Of a stretch of 50,436 nt of DNA, positions 9,167 through 18,180 are shown in pieces. Source of the DNA: Clostridia bacterium (GTDB lineage: Bacteria; Bacillota; Clostridia; Oscillospirales; CAG-272); contig JAFSWB010000016.1 in NCBI GenBank assembly GCA_017444735.1, forward strand, positions 1 to 50,436, in the 5' to 3' direction. The notes below the pieces were generated by a model. It searched no databases. It worked only from the letters and a program-made list of their open reading frames with translations, and was not told the DNA's origin. Position 1 is the first letter of the stretch. Every line of letters begins with the position of its first letter. Made by a program: the position numbers and the translations under genes.

Positions 9167-9742
9167 TTAACTTTTGACGATCTCGCCCCGGCACTCGCCG
9201 AACGCGCACGCGGCGTTGCTCTCGTCGGTGTCGATGTGCATGGCGGCGGAGAATTTCGGGCTGACTCTGACGACGACGTCTCCGAAGACGGTCGAACGGT
9301 CGGCGGAGTCGATCTTCACGGAAACGATCTGCTTGTCCGAGACGCCGAACTTCTCGGCGTCCTCGGGGGTGAAGTGGATGTGACGTTTCGCGGCGATGAC
9401 GCCCTCTTCGATCTCGATCTCGCCGGCGGGGCCGACGATCTTGAGCCCGGGAGTACCCTTGATATCGCCAGATTCCCTGACGGGAGCGGCGACGCCGAGC
9501 GTGCGCGCGTCGGTCAGCGAGACCTCGACCTGAGTCGCCGATCTCGCGGGTCCGAGAATGCTGACGTTCGGGATCGTCTTCTTCGGCCCTACGAGGGTCA
9601 CGCGTTCTTCCGACGCGAACTGACCGGGCTGGGAGAGCGCTTTTTTGAAGGTGAGCGTCGCGCCTTTTCCGAAGAGCGCCTCGATGTGCTCCTCGGTGAG
9701 GTGAACGTGACGGGCGGAGGTTTCAACGATGATCTTTTCCAT
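9167..9742 (-). CDS. pduL: Phosphate acyltransferase PduL
   Basis: PduL interconverts acyl-CoA and acyl phosphate (propionyl or acetyl). It has 191 residues with the two His-rich halves of the family: SARHVHLTEEH near the N-terminus and AKRHIHFTPEDAEKFG in the middle, plus the C-terminal MHIDTDESNAA. These His residues bind the zinc pair in characterised PduL. There is no encapsulation peptide and no microcompartment gene in the window. It therefore probably replaces Pta in acetate or propionate formation together with an acetate kinase encoded elsewhere. It has its own strong promoter and terminator, so it is monocistronic. Confidence 0.93.
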   Translation of the reverse strand: MEKIIVETSARHVHLTEEHIEALFGKGATLTFKKALSQPGQFASEERVTLVGPKKTIPNVSILGPARSATQVEVSLTDARTLGVAAPVRESGDIKGTPGLKIVGPAGEIEIEEGVIAAKRHIHFTPEDAEKFGVSDKQIVSVKIDSADRSTVFGDVVVRVSPKFSAAMHIDTDESNAACAFGECRGEIVKS

Positions 9743-9780
9743 TTTTATTTATCCTTTCGGTCTTTATATTCCAAAATATA

Positions 9781-9809
9781 ATAATACACTTTTCCGCCGT
9801 CCGTGTCAA
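9781..9809 (-). promoter_or_regulatory. Sigma-A promoter of pduL
   Basis: On the minus strand there is a consensus TTGACA (9804-9809), a 17-base spacer and TATTAT (9781-9786), about 40 bases before the pduL ATG. Confidence 0.85.
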
Positions 9810-9843
9810 GGAGAATTTCGTTTCGCCGCCGCCACCGCCGTCA

Positions 9844-9873
9844 TATAATGGCAGTGCGGGGGTCATCCCCCGC
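9844..9873 (+). promoter_or_regulatory. -10 box and 5' UTR hairpin of the DUF11 gene
   Basis: A TATAAT lies at 9844-9849 without a clear -35. The expected leader begins with a GC hairpin (stem 9856-9861 with 9868-9873), then an AGGAG site before ATG 9898. The hairpin could stabilise the 5' end of the mRNA. Confidence 0.5.
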
Positions 9874-9897
9874 AAAAAGATAAAGACAGGAGAAAAT

Positions 9898-10743
9898 ATG
9901 GCAGTATTTACGAATCAGGCGACCCTCACGTACGGCGGGATAACGACGACCTCCAACGTCGTGACCGGCGAGGTCGTCGGGACGCTTTCGGTTACGAAGA
10001 CGTCCGTCAGCGACACGTACGGCGCGGGCGGCAGGGTGACGTATATCGTCAGCGTGATGAATTCCGGGACCGCCGACGCGACCGGGATCACCGTCACGGA
10101 CGACCTCGGAACGTATACCGACGGCGCGGAGACCTACGTTCCGCTCTCGTACGTCGACGGGACGGCGAAGCTCTTCGTGAACGGCGTTCCCGCTCCCGAT
10201 CCGACGGCGACGGGAGGCGACACGCTCGTCTTTTCCGGGCTGACCGTTCCGGCGGGCGGCGGTATCATCCTCGTTTACGAAACGGACGTCACCGGACAGG
10301 CGGACATCACCTCGACCGGCTCGATCACCAACACCGCGACCGTCGCGGGCGCGACGGTCGATCCCGTTTCCGCCTCGGCGACGGTCACCGCGGAGACGGG
10401 GCCCGTTCTCACGGTCGGAAAGGCGCTCGCGCCGCAGACCGTCCGCGAAAACGGAACGATCACCTACACGTTCACGGTCACGAACACCGGCAACACGGCG
10501 GCTGACGCCGCGACGGGCGCGGTCCTCGCCGACACGTTCGATCCCGCTCTCACGGGGATCGCCGTGACGAAGGACGGCGAGACGTGGGACGCCGGGAATT
10601 ATCAGTACGACGAACAGACGGGCGTCTTCTCGACGACGGCGGGCGCGCTGACGGTCCCCGCGGCGACCTTCACGCGAGGCGCCGACGGATCGTTCGTCAC
10701 CGACCCCGGAGTCACGGTCCTCACGGTTTCGGGAACCGTGTAA
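9898..10743 (+). CDS. DUF11 repeat protein without signal peptide
   Basis: This 281-residue protein consists of an N-terminal segment (MAVFTNQATLTYGG) and two DUF11-type beta-sandwich repeats. Each repeat has the signature of a conserved Asn-Ser/Thr-Gly turn followed by TVTDDL or ADTFDP (VTYIVSVMNSGTADATGITV; YTFTVTNTGNTAADA). It is rich in Thr, Val and Gly and has very few charged residues. DUF11 proteins are usually secreted, but no signal peptide, transmembrane segment or wall anchor is visible here. Proteins of this start and length are, from memory, widespread in Clostridia with no assigned role. It is monocistronic, with its own promoter and terminator between divergent and convergent neighbours. 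The function is unknown. Confidence 0.85.
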   Translation: MAVFTNQATLTYGGITTTSNVVTGEVVGTLSVTKTSVSDTYGAGGRVTYIVSVMNSGTADATGITVTDDLGTYTDGAETYVPLSYVDGTAKLFVNGVPAPDPTATGGDTLVFSGLTVPAGGGIILVYETDVTGQADITSTGSITNTATVAGATVDPVSASATVTAETGPVLTVGKALAPQTVRENGTITYTFTVTNTGNTAADAATGAVLADTFDPALTGIAVTKDGETWDAGNYQYDEQTGVFSTTAGALTVPAATFTRGADGSFVTDPGVTVLTVSGTV

Positions 10744-10750
10744 AATGAAG

Positions 10751-10787
10751 ACCCGCCGGAAAAATTTCCGGCGGGTAAACATATTTT
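10751..10787 (+). terminator. Terminator of the DUF11 gene
   Basis: A perfect 10-bp stem (10751-10760 with 10767-10776) with an AT loop lies seven bases after the stop; a T-rich stretch follows at 10781-10787. Confidence 0.75.
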
Positions 10788-10804
10788 TCGTCTTGAACTT
10801 CGGG

Positions 10805-10830
10805 AAAAAACCGGGAGACGCGCTCCCGGT
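10805..10830 (-). terminator. Terminator of rnz-cca
   Basis: Directly after the cca stop on the minus strand, the 8-bp stem 10810-10817/10823-10830 is followed by a T run (10805-10810). It also has a T run on the plus side, so it can work in both directions. Confidence 0.8.
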
Positions 10831-12039
10831 TCAGTTTTTTTCGATTATTTGTTTCGCCGCGGCGAGCAGCTCGCCCGGCTCGTTTCTTACCTCGTCCTCC
10901 GTGACGAGGAAGAGAAGGCGGGAGAGGATCTCGCCGATCTTCTCGCCCTCGACGCCGAGCGCGTCGATCATCTCTTTCCCGCCGACGGTGAGGTCGGAGA
11001 TCTTCACCGGGTCGCCGCGGCGGACGATCTCTTCGGCGAGCCGCGCCGTTTTTTCGGCGTCGGGGTCTCCCGTCGCCGAGCGGATCTCCGCCGCCCTCCT
11101 TACCGTTCCGAGTCCGGCTCCGCCGACGAGGCGGCGGACGGCGGGCGTGGCGGTCGGCATCGGCGCCGACGCGGCGGAGAGCGCCGAAACGACCGCGTCC
11201 TTTTCGGCGCGGGACGGCTTCAGAGCCGCCGCTTTTTCCCCCGCCTCGCGGGGGGACAGTCCGGCGGACAGATAGATCAGCGCAAGGCGAGTCAGGGGGT
11301 CGGGCTCCGTCTTTCCGAAGAGTCCGGCGGCTTTCGCCGCCGCGTCGGCGGACACGCCCGCGGACGCTCCGACGACGCCGGAAAAATCGCGCGCGATCCG
11401 CTCTGCGCCGGGACCGGCGAGCAGCTTCATGAGCTCCGTGCGGATCCGCTCGGCGGATACGCGCAGAAGAAGCGGGACGGAGCGGCGCACCGCTTCCGCC
11501 GTTTCCTCCCCGACCGTGAAATCGAGGCACGAGGCGAAGCGGAGGGCGCGCAGGACGCGCAGACCGTCCTCGGAAAAACGGTCGTCGGGGTCGCCGACGG
11601 TGACGATCTTCTTTTCTTCAAGGTGGCGGACGCCGGAGAAGAGGTCGATAAGACCGCTTTCCTCCGAGTACGCCATCGCGTTTACGGTAAAATCGCGGCG
11701 AGACAGGTCGAGCGCGATATCGGTCGTGAACGAGACGCTTTCGGGGCGTCTGCCGTCGCGGTATTCGCCGTCGATCCGGAACGAAGTGACCTCGACGGGA
11801 ACGCCCTCCGATATTACGGTCAGCGTTCCGTGGCGGATCCCCGTCTCGACCGTCCTGTCGTCCCTGAACACTTCCTTCATCCGGTCGGGCGACGCGTCCG
11901 TCGTCACGTCGTAGTCGTGGGGCGTCTTTCCGAGAAGGGAGTCCCTGACGCACCCTCCGACGAGATACGCGCCGTGACCGGCGCGTCTCAATTTTTCCAT
12001 TATGACGAGGACTTCGCGCGGGGCGGTGATCTTATTCAT
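10831..12039 (-). CDS. cca: CCA tRNA nucleotidyltransferase (or poly(A) polymerase family)
   Basis: The enzyme adds or repairs the 3' CCA of tRNA. It has 402 residues of the class II type: GGCVRDSLLGKTPHDYDV with the DxD metal site near residue 30-50, RRDFTVNAMAY, and DRFSEDGLRVLRALRFA. An alpha-helical body follows with no HD phosphohydrolase motif that I can see. I choose ATG 12039 over GTG 12048 because the GGAGG lies only three bases from the GTG. The start overlaps the end of rnz by eight bases, which pairs two tRNA 3'-end maturation enzymes in one transcript. It could act as an A- or CC-adding specialist if a second copy exists. Confidence 0.9.
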   Translation of the reverse strand: MNKITAPREVLVIMEKLRRAGHGAYLVGGCVRDSLLGKTPHDYDVTTDASPDRMKEVFRDDRTVETGIRHGTLTVISEGVPVEVTSFRIDGEYRDGRRPESVSFTTDIALDLSRRDFTVNAMAYSEESGLIDLFSGVRHLEEKKIVTVGDPDDRFSEDGLRVLRALRFASCLDFTVGEETAEAVRRSVPLLLRVSAERIRTELMKLLAGPGAERIARDFSGVVGASAGVSADAAAKAAGLFGKTEPDPLTRLALIYLSAGLSPREAGEKAAALKPSRAEKDAVVSALSAASAPMPTATPAVRRLVGGAGLGTVRRAAEIRSATGDPDAEKTARLAEEIVRRGDPVKISDLTVGGKEMIDALGVEGEKIGEILSRLLFLVTEDEVRNEPGELLAAAKQIIEKN

Positions 12040-12955
12040 CCGACTCACCGTCCTCCCTGAAGAAGAGCGTCGTTTTCATCCCGTCCTCGCCGGGTTCGGC
12101 GGCGGGAAAGATCGCCCGCGCTTCCCCGATGAATTCTCCGGGATCGGGCACGGACGGCGAAAAGTGGGTCAGCCAGACCTTTTCCGCTCCGGCGTCGCGC
12201 GCGATACGCGCCGCCTCCGCCATCGTCATGTGCATCGACTTTTCCGCCCGTTCGCGTTTTTCCTCGCCGAACATACCCTCTATTATGAGGAGATCCGAGC
12301 CCTCGACGGCTTTCGCCATACCGGGAAGCGGACGTGTGTCGACGACGTACGAGACGGTGATCCCGCGGCGCGGAGGGCCGAGAACGAGGTCGGGAGTGAA
12401 GACGAGATCCCCGTCGGTCACCGTCTCCCCGTGCTGCAGACGGTTCCAGTATTTCAGGGGGACGCCGTTGCTTTCGGCTTTTTCGGGGTCGAATTTGCCG
12501 GCTCTGTTTATCCTTATCCTGTACCCGAAGCACGGGCAGGTGTGGCTTGCCTCGACCGTTTCGACGTCAAATCCGTCGCGTGAGAACGATCCGCCTTCCC
12601 TCGGGATCTCGAGTATTTCGACCTCGAAGGGAAGATCGGGCGCGACGACGCAGAGCGAGCGGACGACGCGCGATATCCCGCGCGGTCCGGCGATCAGGAC
12701 GGGATCGGTCCGCCCCTCGTTGCCCATCGAAAGCAGGAAACCGGGCAGACCGCTGACGTGGTCCGCGTGAAAATGCGTTATCAGGATGACGCCGACCGAT
12801 TTGAAGGCGAATCCCGCTTCCTTCATCGCGAGCTGGGTCCCCTCGCCGCAATCAATGACGACGGACTTTCCCTCAAGGCGCATTATCGCCGAGGAGAGCC
12901 ATCTGTCCGGCTTCGGCATGGAGCCGCCGCATCCCATAAGACATACGTCAAGCAT
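12032..12955 (-). CDS. rnz: Ribonuclease Z
   Basis: RNase Z cleaves tRNA precursors at the 3' end before CCA addition. This metallo-beta-lactamase fold protein has 307 residues and the Zn motif THFHADHVSGLPGF near residue 62. Further ligands are in SHTCPCFGYR, SYVVDTRP and LTHFSPS. The N-terminus MLDVCLMGCGGSMPKPDRWL fits the short bacterial form. ATG 12955 is preferred to the GTG just before it, since AGGAGG sits seven bases upstream of the ATG. It is first in the rnz-cca operon and divergent from the rimP operon. Confidence 0.9.
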   Translation of the reverse strand: MLDVCLMGCGGSMPKPDRWLSSAIMRLEGKSVVIDCGEGTQLAMKEAGFAFKSVGVILITHFHADHVSGLPGFLLSMGNEGRTDPVLIAGPRGISRVVRSLCVVAPDLPFEVEILEIPREGGSFSRDGFDVETVEASHTCPCFGYRIRINRAGKFDPEKAESNGVPLKYWNRLQHGETVTDGDLVFTPDLVLGPPRRGITVSYVVDTRPLPGMAKAVEGSDLLIIEGMFGEEKRERAEKSMHMTMAEAARIARDAGAEKVWLTHFSPSVPDPGEFIGEARAIFPAAEPGEDGMKTTLFFREDGESDE

Positions 12956-13060
12956 CACGTTTCCTCCTTTCTGAATTTGACGGTTTATTTTACAATAATA
13001 TTATGAACGTAATGTTAACGGCTCTGCCGCGCCCTTTTTTCAAAAAACGGAAAAAAAGTA

Positions 13061-13089
13061 TTGCATTATTAAAACGGATGTGTTATACT
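13061..13089 (+). promoter_or_regulatory. Promoter of the rimP-infB operon
   Basis: TTGCAT (13061-13066), 17 bases, then TATACT (13084-13089), preceded by a TGTG extended -10. It lies upstream of the leader hairpin and all five genes. Confidence 0.8.
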
Positions 13090-13112
13090 ATCCGCGTATG
13101 ATGAGGAGTATG

Positions 13113-13138
13113 AGAGAGTGGGCATGAGTCCACTCTCT
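13113..13138 (+). promoter_or_regulatory. Leader hairpin upstream of rimP
   Basis: A 9-bp perfect stem (13113-13121 with 13130-13138, loop of eight) lies about 20 bases into the predicted transcript, then a short AT stretch, then rimP. I remember similar GAGAGTGGG hairpins before rimP in other Clostridia; this needs an alignment. It may be an attenuator used by NusA for autoregulation, but the T run is too poor for a standard terminator. Confidence 0.55.
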
Positions 13139-13168
13139 TATTTGTGAAAAACCGAAAGGGGGAGAACA

Positions 13169-13642
13169 GTGGGACAGACCTCGAAGAAAGGCGGCGTCGC
13201 CGACCGCGTCCGCGGACTGGTCGCTCCGGTCGCCGATGAGATGGGACTCGTTCTCTGGGACGTCGAGTACGTCAAAGAGGGAGCCGATATGTACCTCAGG
13301 ATCACCGTCGACAAGGACGGCGGGCTGACGATCGACGACTGCGAGGCGTTCCACCGCGCGGTCGAGCCTCTGATCGACGAGGACGATCCGATCGAGGGGG
13401 CGTACTGCCTCGAGTGCACGTCTCCCGGTATCGAGAGGACGCTGACCCGCGACGAGCACTTCGCCGCGATGAAGGGGACGGAGGTCGAAGTCCGTCTTTT
13501 TGCTCCGCTCGACGGAAAAAAGGCGTACACGGGAGTTCTTGAATCGGGCGATTCCCGGAAGGTCGTCATTTCGGCCCCGGACGGCGAGCTTTCATTCGAC
13601 CGCTCCGCCGTGGCGAAGGTAACGACGGTATTTCACTGGTAA
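13169..13642 (+). CDS. rimP: Ribosome maturation factor RimP
   Basis: RimP assists assembly of the 30S subunit. It has 157 residues with an N-terminal alpha/beta domain (MYLRITVDKDGGLTIDDCE) and a C-terminal SH3-like barrel (VEVRLFAPLDGKKAYTGVL). The signature CLECTSPGIERTLTRDEHF joins them. It starts at GTG 13169 after a GGGGGA site. It is first of the rimP-nusA-rnpM-ylxQ-infB operon, a standard order in Firmicutes. Confidence 0.95.
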   Translation: MGQTSKKGGVADRVRGLVAPVADEMGLVLWDVEYVKEGADMYLRITVDKDGGLTIDDCEAFHRAVEPLIDEDDPIEGAYCLECTSPGIERTLTRDEHFAAMKGTEVEVRLFAPLDGKKAYTGVLESGDSRKVVISAPDGELSFDRSAVAKVTTVFHW

Positions 13643-13684
13643 AAATAACTGTGCCGCCCGCCGGACGGCAGAATGGAGAAAGAA

Positions 13685-14716
13685 ATGAACGCAGAACTCT
13701 TTGAAGCGCTGGAGCTTCTTGAAAAGACGAAGGGTATTCCCGTTGAGTATATGCTCGAAAAGGTGGAGGCGGCTCTGATCTCCGCATATAAAAAAGAAGA
13801 GGGCTCGACCGCGGTCCGCGTCGCGATCAACCGCGAGAAGCGCGACCTCAAGGTCTACTCGCAGAGAACGGTCGTCGAGGAAGTGACCGATCCGCGTTCC
13901 GAGATCTCCCTCGAGGAGGCGAAGAGCATCAGCCGCAGATACACGCTCGGCTCCGTCGTCGAAAAAGAGGTAAAGACGAAGAACTTCGGGCGCATTTCCG
14001 CCCAGATCGCGAAGCAGGTCATCGTTCAGGGCATAAGAGAGGCGGAAAAGAGCAATATCATCCGCGATTACGAGAAGAAGAAAGAGGAAGTCATTTCCGC
14101 CGTCGTCGTTAAGCGCGACGACAACACCGGCGACGTCGTCGTCGACACCGGGACGAGCAACGCCGTTCTTCCGAAATCCGAGCAGATCCCCGGAGAGGAC
14201 CTCTACGTGGGCGACCGCGTCAAGGTGTTCGTCTCCGAGGTGAGACGCGAAGGGGAGAAGGGCCCGATCGTCACGATCTCCCGCACGCATCCCGGTCTTC
14301 TGAAAAGACTTTTTGAAACGCAGATCCCCGAGATCGAGGACGGCGTCGTGATCGTAAAGGGGATCGCCAGAGAGGCGGGCTCCCGCACGAAGATCGCCGT
14401 GATGAGCCGCGACGAGGACGTCGATCCCGTCGGCGCGTGCATCGGAAACAGAGGAATGAGGATCGCCGACATCGTAGAGGAACTGCACGGCGAGAAGATC
14501 GACGTCATAGAATATTCCGAGTACGCCGAAAAATACATCGCCGCCGCTCTGTCCCCCGCGAAGGTCAAAGTGGTCGAGTTCGACGGCGAACGCTCCGCGA
14601 AGGTCATCGTCGACGGAGATCAGCTCTCCCTCGCGATCGGCAAGGAGGGACAGAACGTCCGCCTCGCCGCGAAGCTCACGGGGTACAAAATAGATATAAA
14701 AGGACCGAGGACCTGA
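13685..14716 (+). CDS. nusA: Transcription termination/antitermination factor NusA
   Basis: NusA binds RNA polymerase and modulates pausing, termination and antitermination. It has 343 residues, the Firmicutes length without the acidic repeats of E. coli NusA. The order is the RNA polymerase-binding N-terminal domain (to about 125), S1 (GDVVVDTGTSNAVLPKSEQI), KH1 (DPVGACIGNRGMRIADIVEEL) and KH2 (LAIGKEGQNVRLAAKL). I start it at ATG 13685 because GGAG sits six bases before it; the in-frame ATG at 13673 lacks a site. Confidence 0.97.
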   Translation: MNAELFEALELLEKTKGIPVEYMLEKVEAALISAYKKEEGSTAVRVAINREKRDLKVYSQRTVVEEVTDPRSEISLEEAKSISRRYTLGSVVEKEVKTKNFGRISAQIAKQVIVQGIREAEKSNIIRDYEKKKEEVISAVVVKRDDNTGDVVVDTGTSNAVLPKSEQIPGEDLYVGDRVKVFVSEVRREGEKGPIVTISRTHPGLLKRLFETQIPEIEDGVVIVKGIAREAGSRTKIAVMSRDEDVDPVGACIGNRGMRIADIVEELHGEKIDVIEYSEYAEKYIAAALSPAKVKVVEFDGERSAKVIVDGDQLSLAIGKEGQNVRLAAKLTGYKIDIKGPRT

Positions 14717-14741
14717 CCGTCCCGGAGAAGTGGGGGCAGCG

Positions 14742-15047
14742 ATGAAGAAAAACGCTCCTCAGAAGGCGAAAAAGATTCCCGAAAGACGCTGTACCGGATG
14801 CGGCGGCACGTTCCCCAAGCGAGAACTCGTGCGCGTCGTCCGCTCCCCGGAGGGGGACGTGTCCCTCGATTTCACGGGTAAGAAATCGGGACGCGGCGCC
14901 TACGTCTGCCCGAAGCTCGAATGTCTTAAAAAGGCGCGGCGGACGGGAAGGATATCAAAATCTCTCGAGTGCCCGATCACGGAAGAGGTCTACACGGCGC
15001 TCGAGGAAGAGATAGCTCTCATGGAAAAGGAGAGGGAGGATGACTGA
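14742..15047 (+). CDS. rnpM: RNase P modulator RnpM (YlxR)
   Basis: This small basic protein (101 residues) of the YlxR family binds nucleic acid; in Bacillus it was reported to modulate RNase P. It shows the family motif RRCTGCGGTFPKRELVRVVR and GRGAYVCPKLECL, with four Cys that could hold zinc. ATG 14742 has a GGGGG site at five bases and is preferred to GTG 14730. The end overlaps ylxQ by eight bases. Confidence 0.92.
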   Translation: MKKNAPQKAKKIPERRCTGCGGTFPKRELVRVVRSPEGDVSLDFTGKKSGRGAYVCPKLECLKKARRTGRISKSLECPITEEVYTALEEEIALMEKEREDD

Positions 15048-15432
15048 TCCGCCCCGCGAAGCTCCGATGAAAGTAACGGAAAAAACGTTCCGCGCCGCTC
15101 TGCCCGCGCTCATGCTCTGCAGAAAGGCGGGCGCGGTAAAGACGGGAGTCGGCGCCGCGCTCGACGCCGTGAGGAACGCGTCGGGGAAGCCCGCCGCCGT
15201 GATCCTCGCGTCCGACGCGTCAGAGCGGACGAAAAAGCAGGTCGGCGACAAGTGCTCGTTTTACTCGGTCCCGCTCTTTGAGACGGAGACGACGGCGGAG
15301 GAGCTCGGAGAGCTTCTCGGGAGCAGATCGCTCTGCGCCGCGGCCGCCGTCATGAAGCGCGGCCCCTACGAGTCGCTGATACGGGCGTTCGAGCTTCCGG
15401 AAGAAGATAACGGTCAGAACGGCCGTATGTGA
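15040..15432 (+). CDS. ylxQ: YlxQ, L7Ae/L30e-type RNA-binding protein
   Basis: The protein has 130 residues with the L7Ae fold: ALPALMLCRKAGAVKTGVGA, then KPAAVILASDASERTKKQV and FYSVPLFETETTAEELGELL. Relatives bind kink-turn RNA, but the role of YlxQ is not settled. ATG 15040 lies in the end of rnpM behind a strong GGAGAGGGAGG site, so it is translationally coupled. The tail is acidic and polar (EEDNGQNGRM), beyond the usual fold. Confidence 0.9.
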   Translation: MTDPPREAPMKVTEKTFRAALPALMLCRKAGAVKTGVGAALDAVRNASGKPAAVILASDASERTKKQVGDKCSFYSVPLFETETTAEELGELLGSRSLCAAAAVMKRGPYESLIRAFELPEEDNGQNGRM

Positions 15433-15468
15433 TATATAACCTTATTACCAGAAGGGACAGGTGACTGT

Positions 15469-18099
15469 ATGGCAGCAAAGACTGCGCCGATGTTCAAAAT
15501 AGGTCAGATAGCGAAGGATTTCGGGATCAAGACCCGCGATCTCTGCGCCGCGCTGGAGGAGTACGGGATCCGCGACAAGACCGCCGCCGGCGCTCTGGAG
15601 GCCGATGAATTCAATCTGTTTTTCGAGCGGATCACCTCGGCGAATCAGATAAAGGACATAGACGGATATATGGCGGGCAAGACCGTCATAAGGACGCCTG
15701 AGATGATGAAGGTCGCCGCCGAGCGGGAGGAGTCCGAACGGCTCGAACGCGAAAGGGCGGAGGCCGCGCGCGCCGAAGAGGAGCGCGTAAAGCGCGAAAA
15801 GGCGGAGGCTGAACGCGCCGCGAAGGCGAAGGCCGAAGAGGAGCGCCGCGCGAAGGAACGCGCGGAGCAGGCGGAGAAGCGCGCCCAGAAGAAGGCGGAG
15901 ATGAACTCGGCGGAAAAGCGGCAGAGTATGCTCGAAGCGGGCAAAAAGCTCGACAGCAGAGTCGCCCGCGAGACGGGGCAGGCGGCCGCTCCGCGTCAGG
16001 ACGCGGGACAGCGCCGCGACGGGAACCGTCCGCAAAAGCGTCCGAACAGAGGCGCCGATTCCTTCGACAGAGCGCCGATCAAGGCGGCTCCAAAGCCGGT
16101 CATCGAGCAGGGCGTCGAGAAAAAGCGCACCGGAACGGTCCGCGTCGTCGACACGAGGACGTCGTCCGTCAACCTCTCCAAATACGACGAGAAGCTCGAC
16201 CGTTTCGTCTCCGATAAGTCGGTTGACGATCACAGCACCAAGCAGAAGCTGAAAAAGCAGAACAACCGCGACAGGTACGGCAAGAAGAGCGAAAAAGAAC
16301 GCCGCGCCATCGAGCGGATGAACAGAGAGAATATCGAGAACGCGAAGAAGAAGCCGCTTCAGGTCCTGATCCCGGACGAGATCACGGTCTCCGAGCTCGC
16401 GTCCCGTCTTAAAGTCACGGCGTCCGAGGTCATCAAGCGTCTTATGATGATGGGCGTTATCGCGACCGTCAATCAGGAGCTCGATTACGACACCGCGTTT
16501 CTCGTCGCCGACGAGCTCGGCGCGAAGGTCACGCACGAGGTCAGGGTCACGATCGAGGAGAGACTGTTCGACGACACCGAGGACGGAGAGGAAGCGCTCG
16601 TACCGCGCGCTCCCGTCGTCTGCGTCATGGGTCACGTCGACCACGGAAAAACGTCGATCCTCGACGCCGTCAGAAACGCTCACGTCACCGACACCGAGGC
16701 GGGCGGCATCACGCAGCATATCGGCGCGTACCGCGTCAACCTCGACGGACGGGAGATCACGTTCCTCGACACGCCCGGTCACGAGGCGTTTACCGCCATG
16801 CGCGCCAGAGGCGCGAAGTCGACCGATATCGCTATCCTCGTCGTAGCCGCCGACGACGGCATCATGCCGCAGACCGTCGAGGCTATCAACCACGCGAAGG
16901 CGGCGGGAGTCGATATCGTCGTCGCGATAAACAAGATGGATAAGCCCGGCGCCGATCCCGAAAAGATCAAAGCCGATCTCACGAAATACGATCTCGTTCC
17001 CGAGGAGTGGGGCGGCGACGTCATGTGCGTTCCCGTCTCGGCGAAGACGAGAGAGGGTATAAGCGATCTGCTCGAGAGCGTCCTGCTCGTCGCCGAGATG
17101 AAGGATCTCAAGGCGAACCCGGCGCGCCGCGCGAAGGGTCTCGTCATCGAGGCGAAGCTCGACCGCGGCCGCGGTCCCGTCGCGACGGTCCTCGTTCAGA
17201 ACGGTACGCTCCACGCGGGCGACATCGTTATCGCCGGTACGGCGGTCGGTCACGTCAGAGCGATGACGAACGACAGAGGTCAGTCGGTCGAAGAGGCCGG
17301 TCCCTCCGTTCCCGTCGAGATCATCGGTCTTGCGGAAGTGCCGCTTTCCGGCGACGAATTCCGCGCGGTCGAGGACGAGAGAATGGCTCGCGAGCTCGCC
17401 GACAAGAGAAGGTCGAGCGCAAAGGAAGAGCAGTTCAAGATTAATTCCCGCGTCAATCTCGACGATCTGTTCTCGCAGATATCCGAGGGCGTCAAGGAGC
17501 TTTCGATCATCGTCAAGGCGGACGTCGTCGGCTCCGCCGAGGCGGTCAAAGCGTCTCTTGAGCGCATAAGCAACGAGGAAGTCAAGGTCCGCGTCATTCA
17601 CAGCGCCGTCGGCGGTATAACGGAGAGCGACGTAATGCTCGCCGCCGCCGCGAACGCGATCATCGTCGGCTTCAACGTGCGTCCCGACAAGGGAGCGATC
17701 GACTCCGCCGAAAGACAGGGCGTCGACATCCGCACGTACAGGATCATTTACGAGTGCATCGAGGAGATCGAGGCGGCGATGAAGGGTATGCTCGCTCCGA
17801 AGTTCCGCGAGGTCGTCATCGGTCACGCGGAGGTCCGTCAGGCGATCAAAGTGCCGAACGTCGGCATAATCGCCGGTTCGTACGTTCAGGACGGCGACGT
17901 CAGGCGTTCCGCCGAGATCAGGGTCGTCCGCGACGGTATCGTCATCGCGGAGGACAAGATCTCGTCGCTCAGGAGATTCAAGGACGACGTACGCGAGGTC
18001 TCCGCCGGTTACGAATGCGGCATCGGGCTCGAAAAGACGAACGATATCAAGGTCGGAGACATCTTCGAGGCGTTCGTTATGGAAGAGATCGAAAGATAA
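15469..18099 (+). CDS. infB: Translation initiation factor IF-2
   Basis: IF-2 is the GTPase that brings fMet-tRNA to the 30S subunit and promotes subunit joining. The protein has 876 residues: an IF2_N-like segment at about 7-45, a highly charged Ala/Glu/Lys/Arg coiled-coil linker to about 150, a basic stretch and a second IF2_N region at about 300-370. The G domain follows with GHVDHGKTS near 388, [16 protein letters not shown] and NKMDKPGA, then domains II, III and the tRNA-binding C2 domain. It is last in the operon; the transcript ends in the strong hairpin at 18115-18147. Confidence 0.97.
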   Translation: MAAKTAPMFKIGQIAKDFGIKTRDLCAALEEYGIRDKTAAGALEADEFNLFFERITSANQIKDIDGYMAGKTVIRTPEMMKVAAEREESERLERERAEAARAEEERVKREKAEAERAAKAKAEEERRAKERAEQAEKRAQKKAEMNSAEKRQSMLEAGKKLDSRVARETGQAAAPRQDAGQRRDGNRPQKRPNRGADSFDRAPIKAAPKPVIEQGVEKKRTGTVRVVDTRTSSVNLSKYDEKLDRFVSDKSVDDHSTKQKLKKQNNRDRYGKKSEKERRAIERMNRENIENAKKKPLQVLIPDEITVSELASRLKVTASEVIKRLMMMGVIATVNQELDYDTAFLVADELGAKVTHEVRVTIEERLFDDTEDGEEALVPRAPVVCVMGHVDHGKTSILDAVRNAHVTDTEAGGITQHIGAYRVNLDGREITFLDTPGHEAFTAMRARGAKSTDIAILVVAADDGIMPQTVEAINHAKAAGVDIVVAINKMDKPGADPEKIKADLTKYDLVPEEWGGDVMCVPVSAKTREGISDLLESVLLVAEMKDLKANPARRAKGLVIEAKLDRGRGPVATVLVQNGTLHAGDIVIAGTAVGHVRAMTNDRGQSVEEAGPSVPVEIIGLAEVPLSGDEFRAVEDERMARELADKRRSSAKEEQFKINSRVNLDDLFSQISEGVKELSIIVKADVVGSAEAVKASLERISNEEVKVRVIHSAVGGITESDVMLAAAANAIIVGFNVRPDKGAIDSAERQGVDIRTYRIIYECIEEIEAAMKGMLAPKFREVVIGHAEVRQAIKVPNVGIIAGSYVQDGDVRRSAEIRVVRDGIVIAEDKISSLRRFKDDVREVSAGYECGIGLEKTNDIKVGDIFEAFVMEEIER

Positions 18100-18114
18100 A
18101 AGGGACAGTATAAA

Positions 18115-18147
18115 GCAAAAAGGGTTCGGACACCGAACCCTTTTTGC
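18115..18147 (+). terminator. Terminator of the nusA-infB operon
   Basis: A perfect 15-bp stem (18115-18129 with 18133-18147) with a 3-base loop and an A5/T5 pair lies 16 bases after infB. It is symmetrical and also serves the convergent minus-strand gene ending at 18181. Confidence 0.9.
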
Positions 18148-18180
18148 ATTAAAACACTGTACGTTTGATTCTCCGTCGTT

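Noticed and set aside
9167..9742. Bacterial microcompartment locus around pduL
   Set aside because: There are no shell proteins, signature enzymes or encapsulation peptide in the window.
15445..17826. Very long open frame on the strand opposite infB
   Set aside because: It mirrors the codon structure of infB, is Asp/Arg/Leu-rich in the manner of GC-rich antisense frames, has no ribosome site and matches no family. The same holds for long antisense frames opposite alaS, the EF-G-like gene and the 1356-residue gene.
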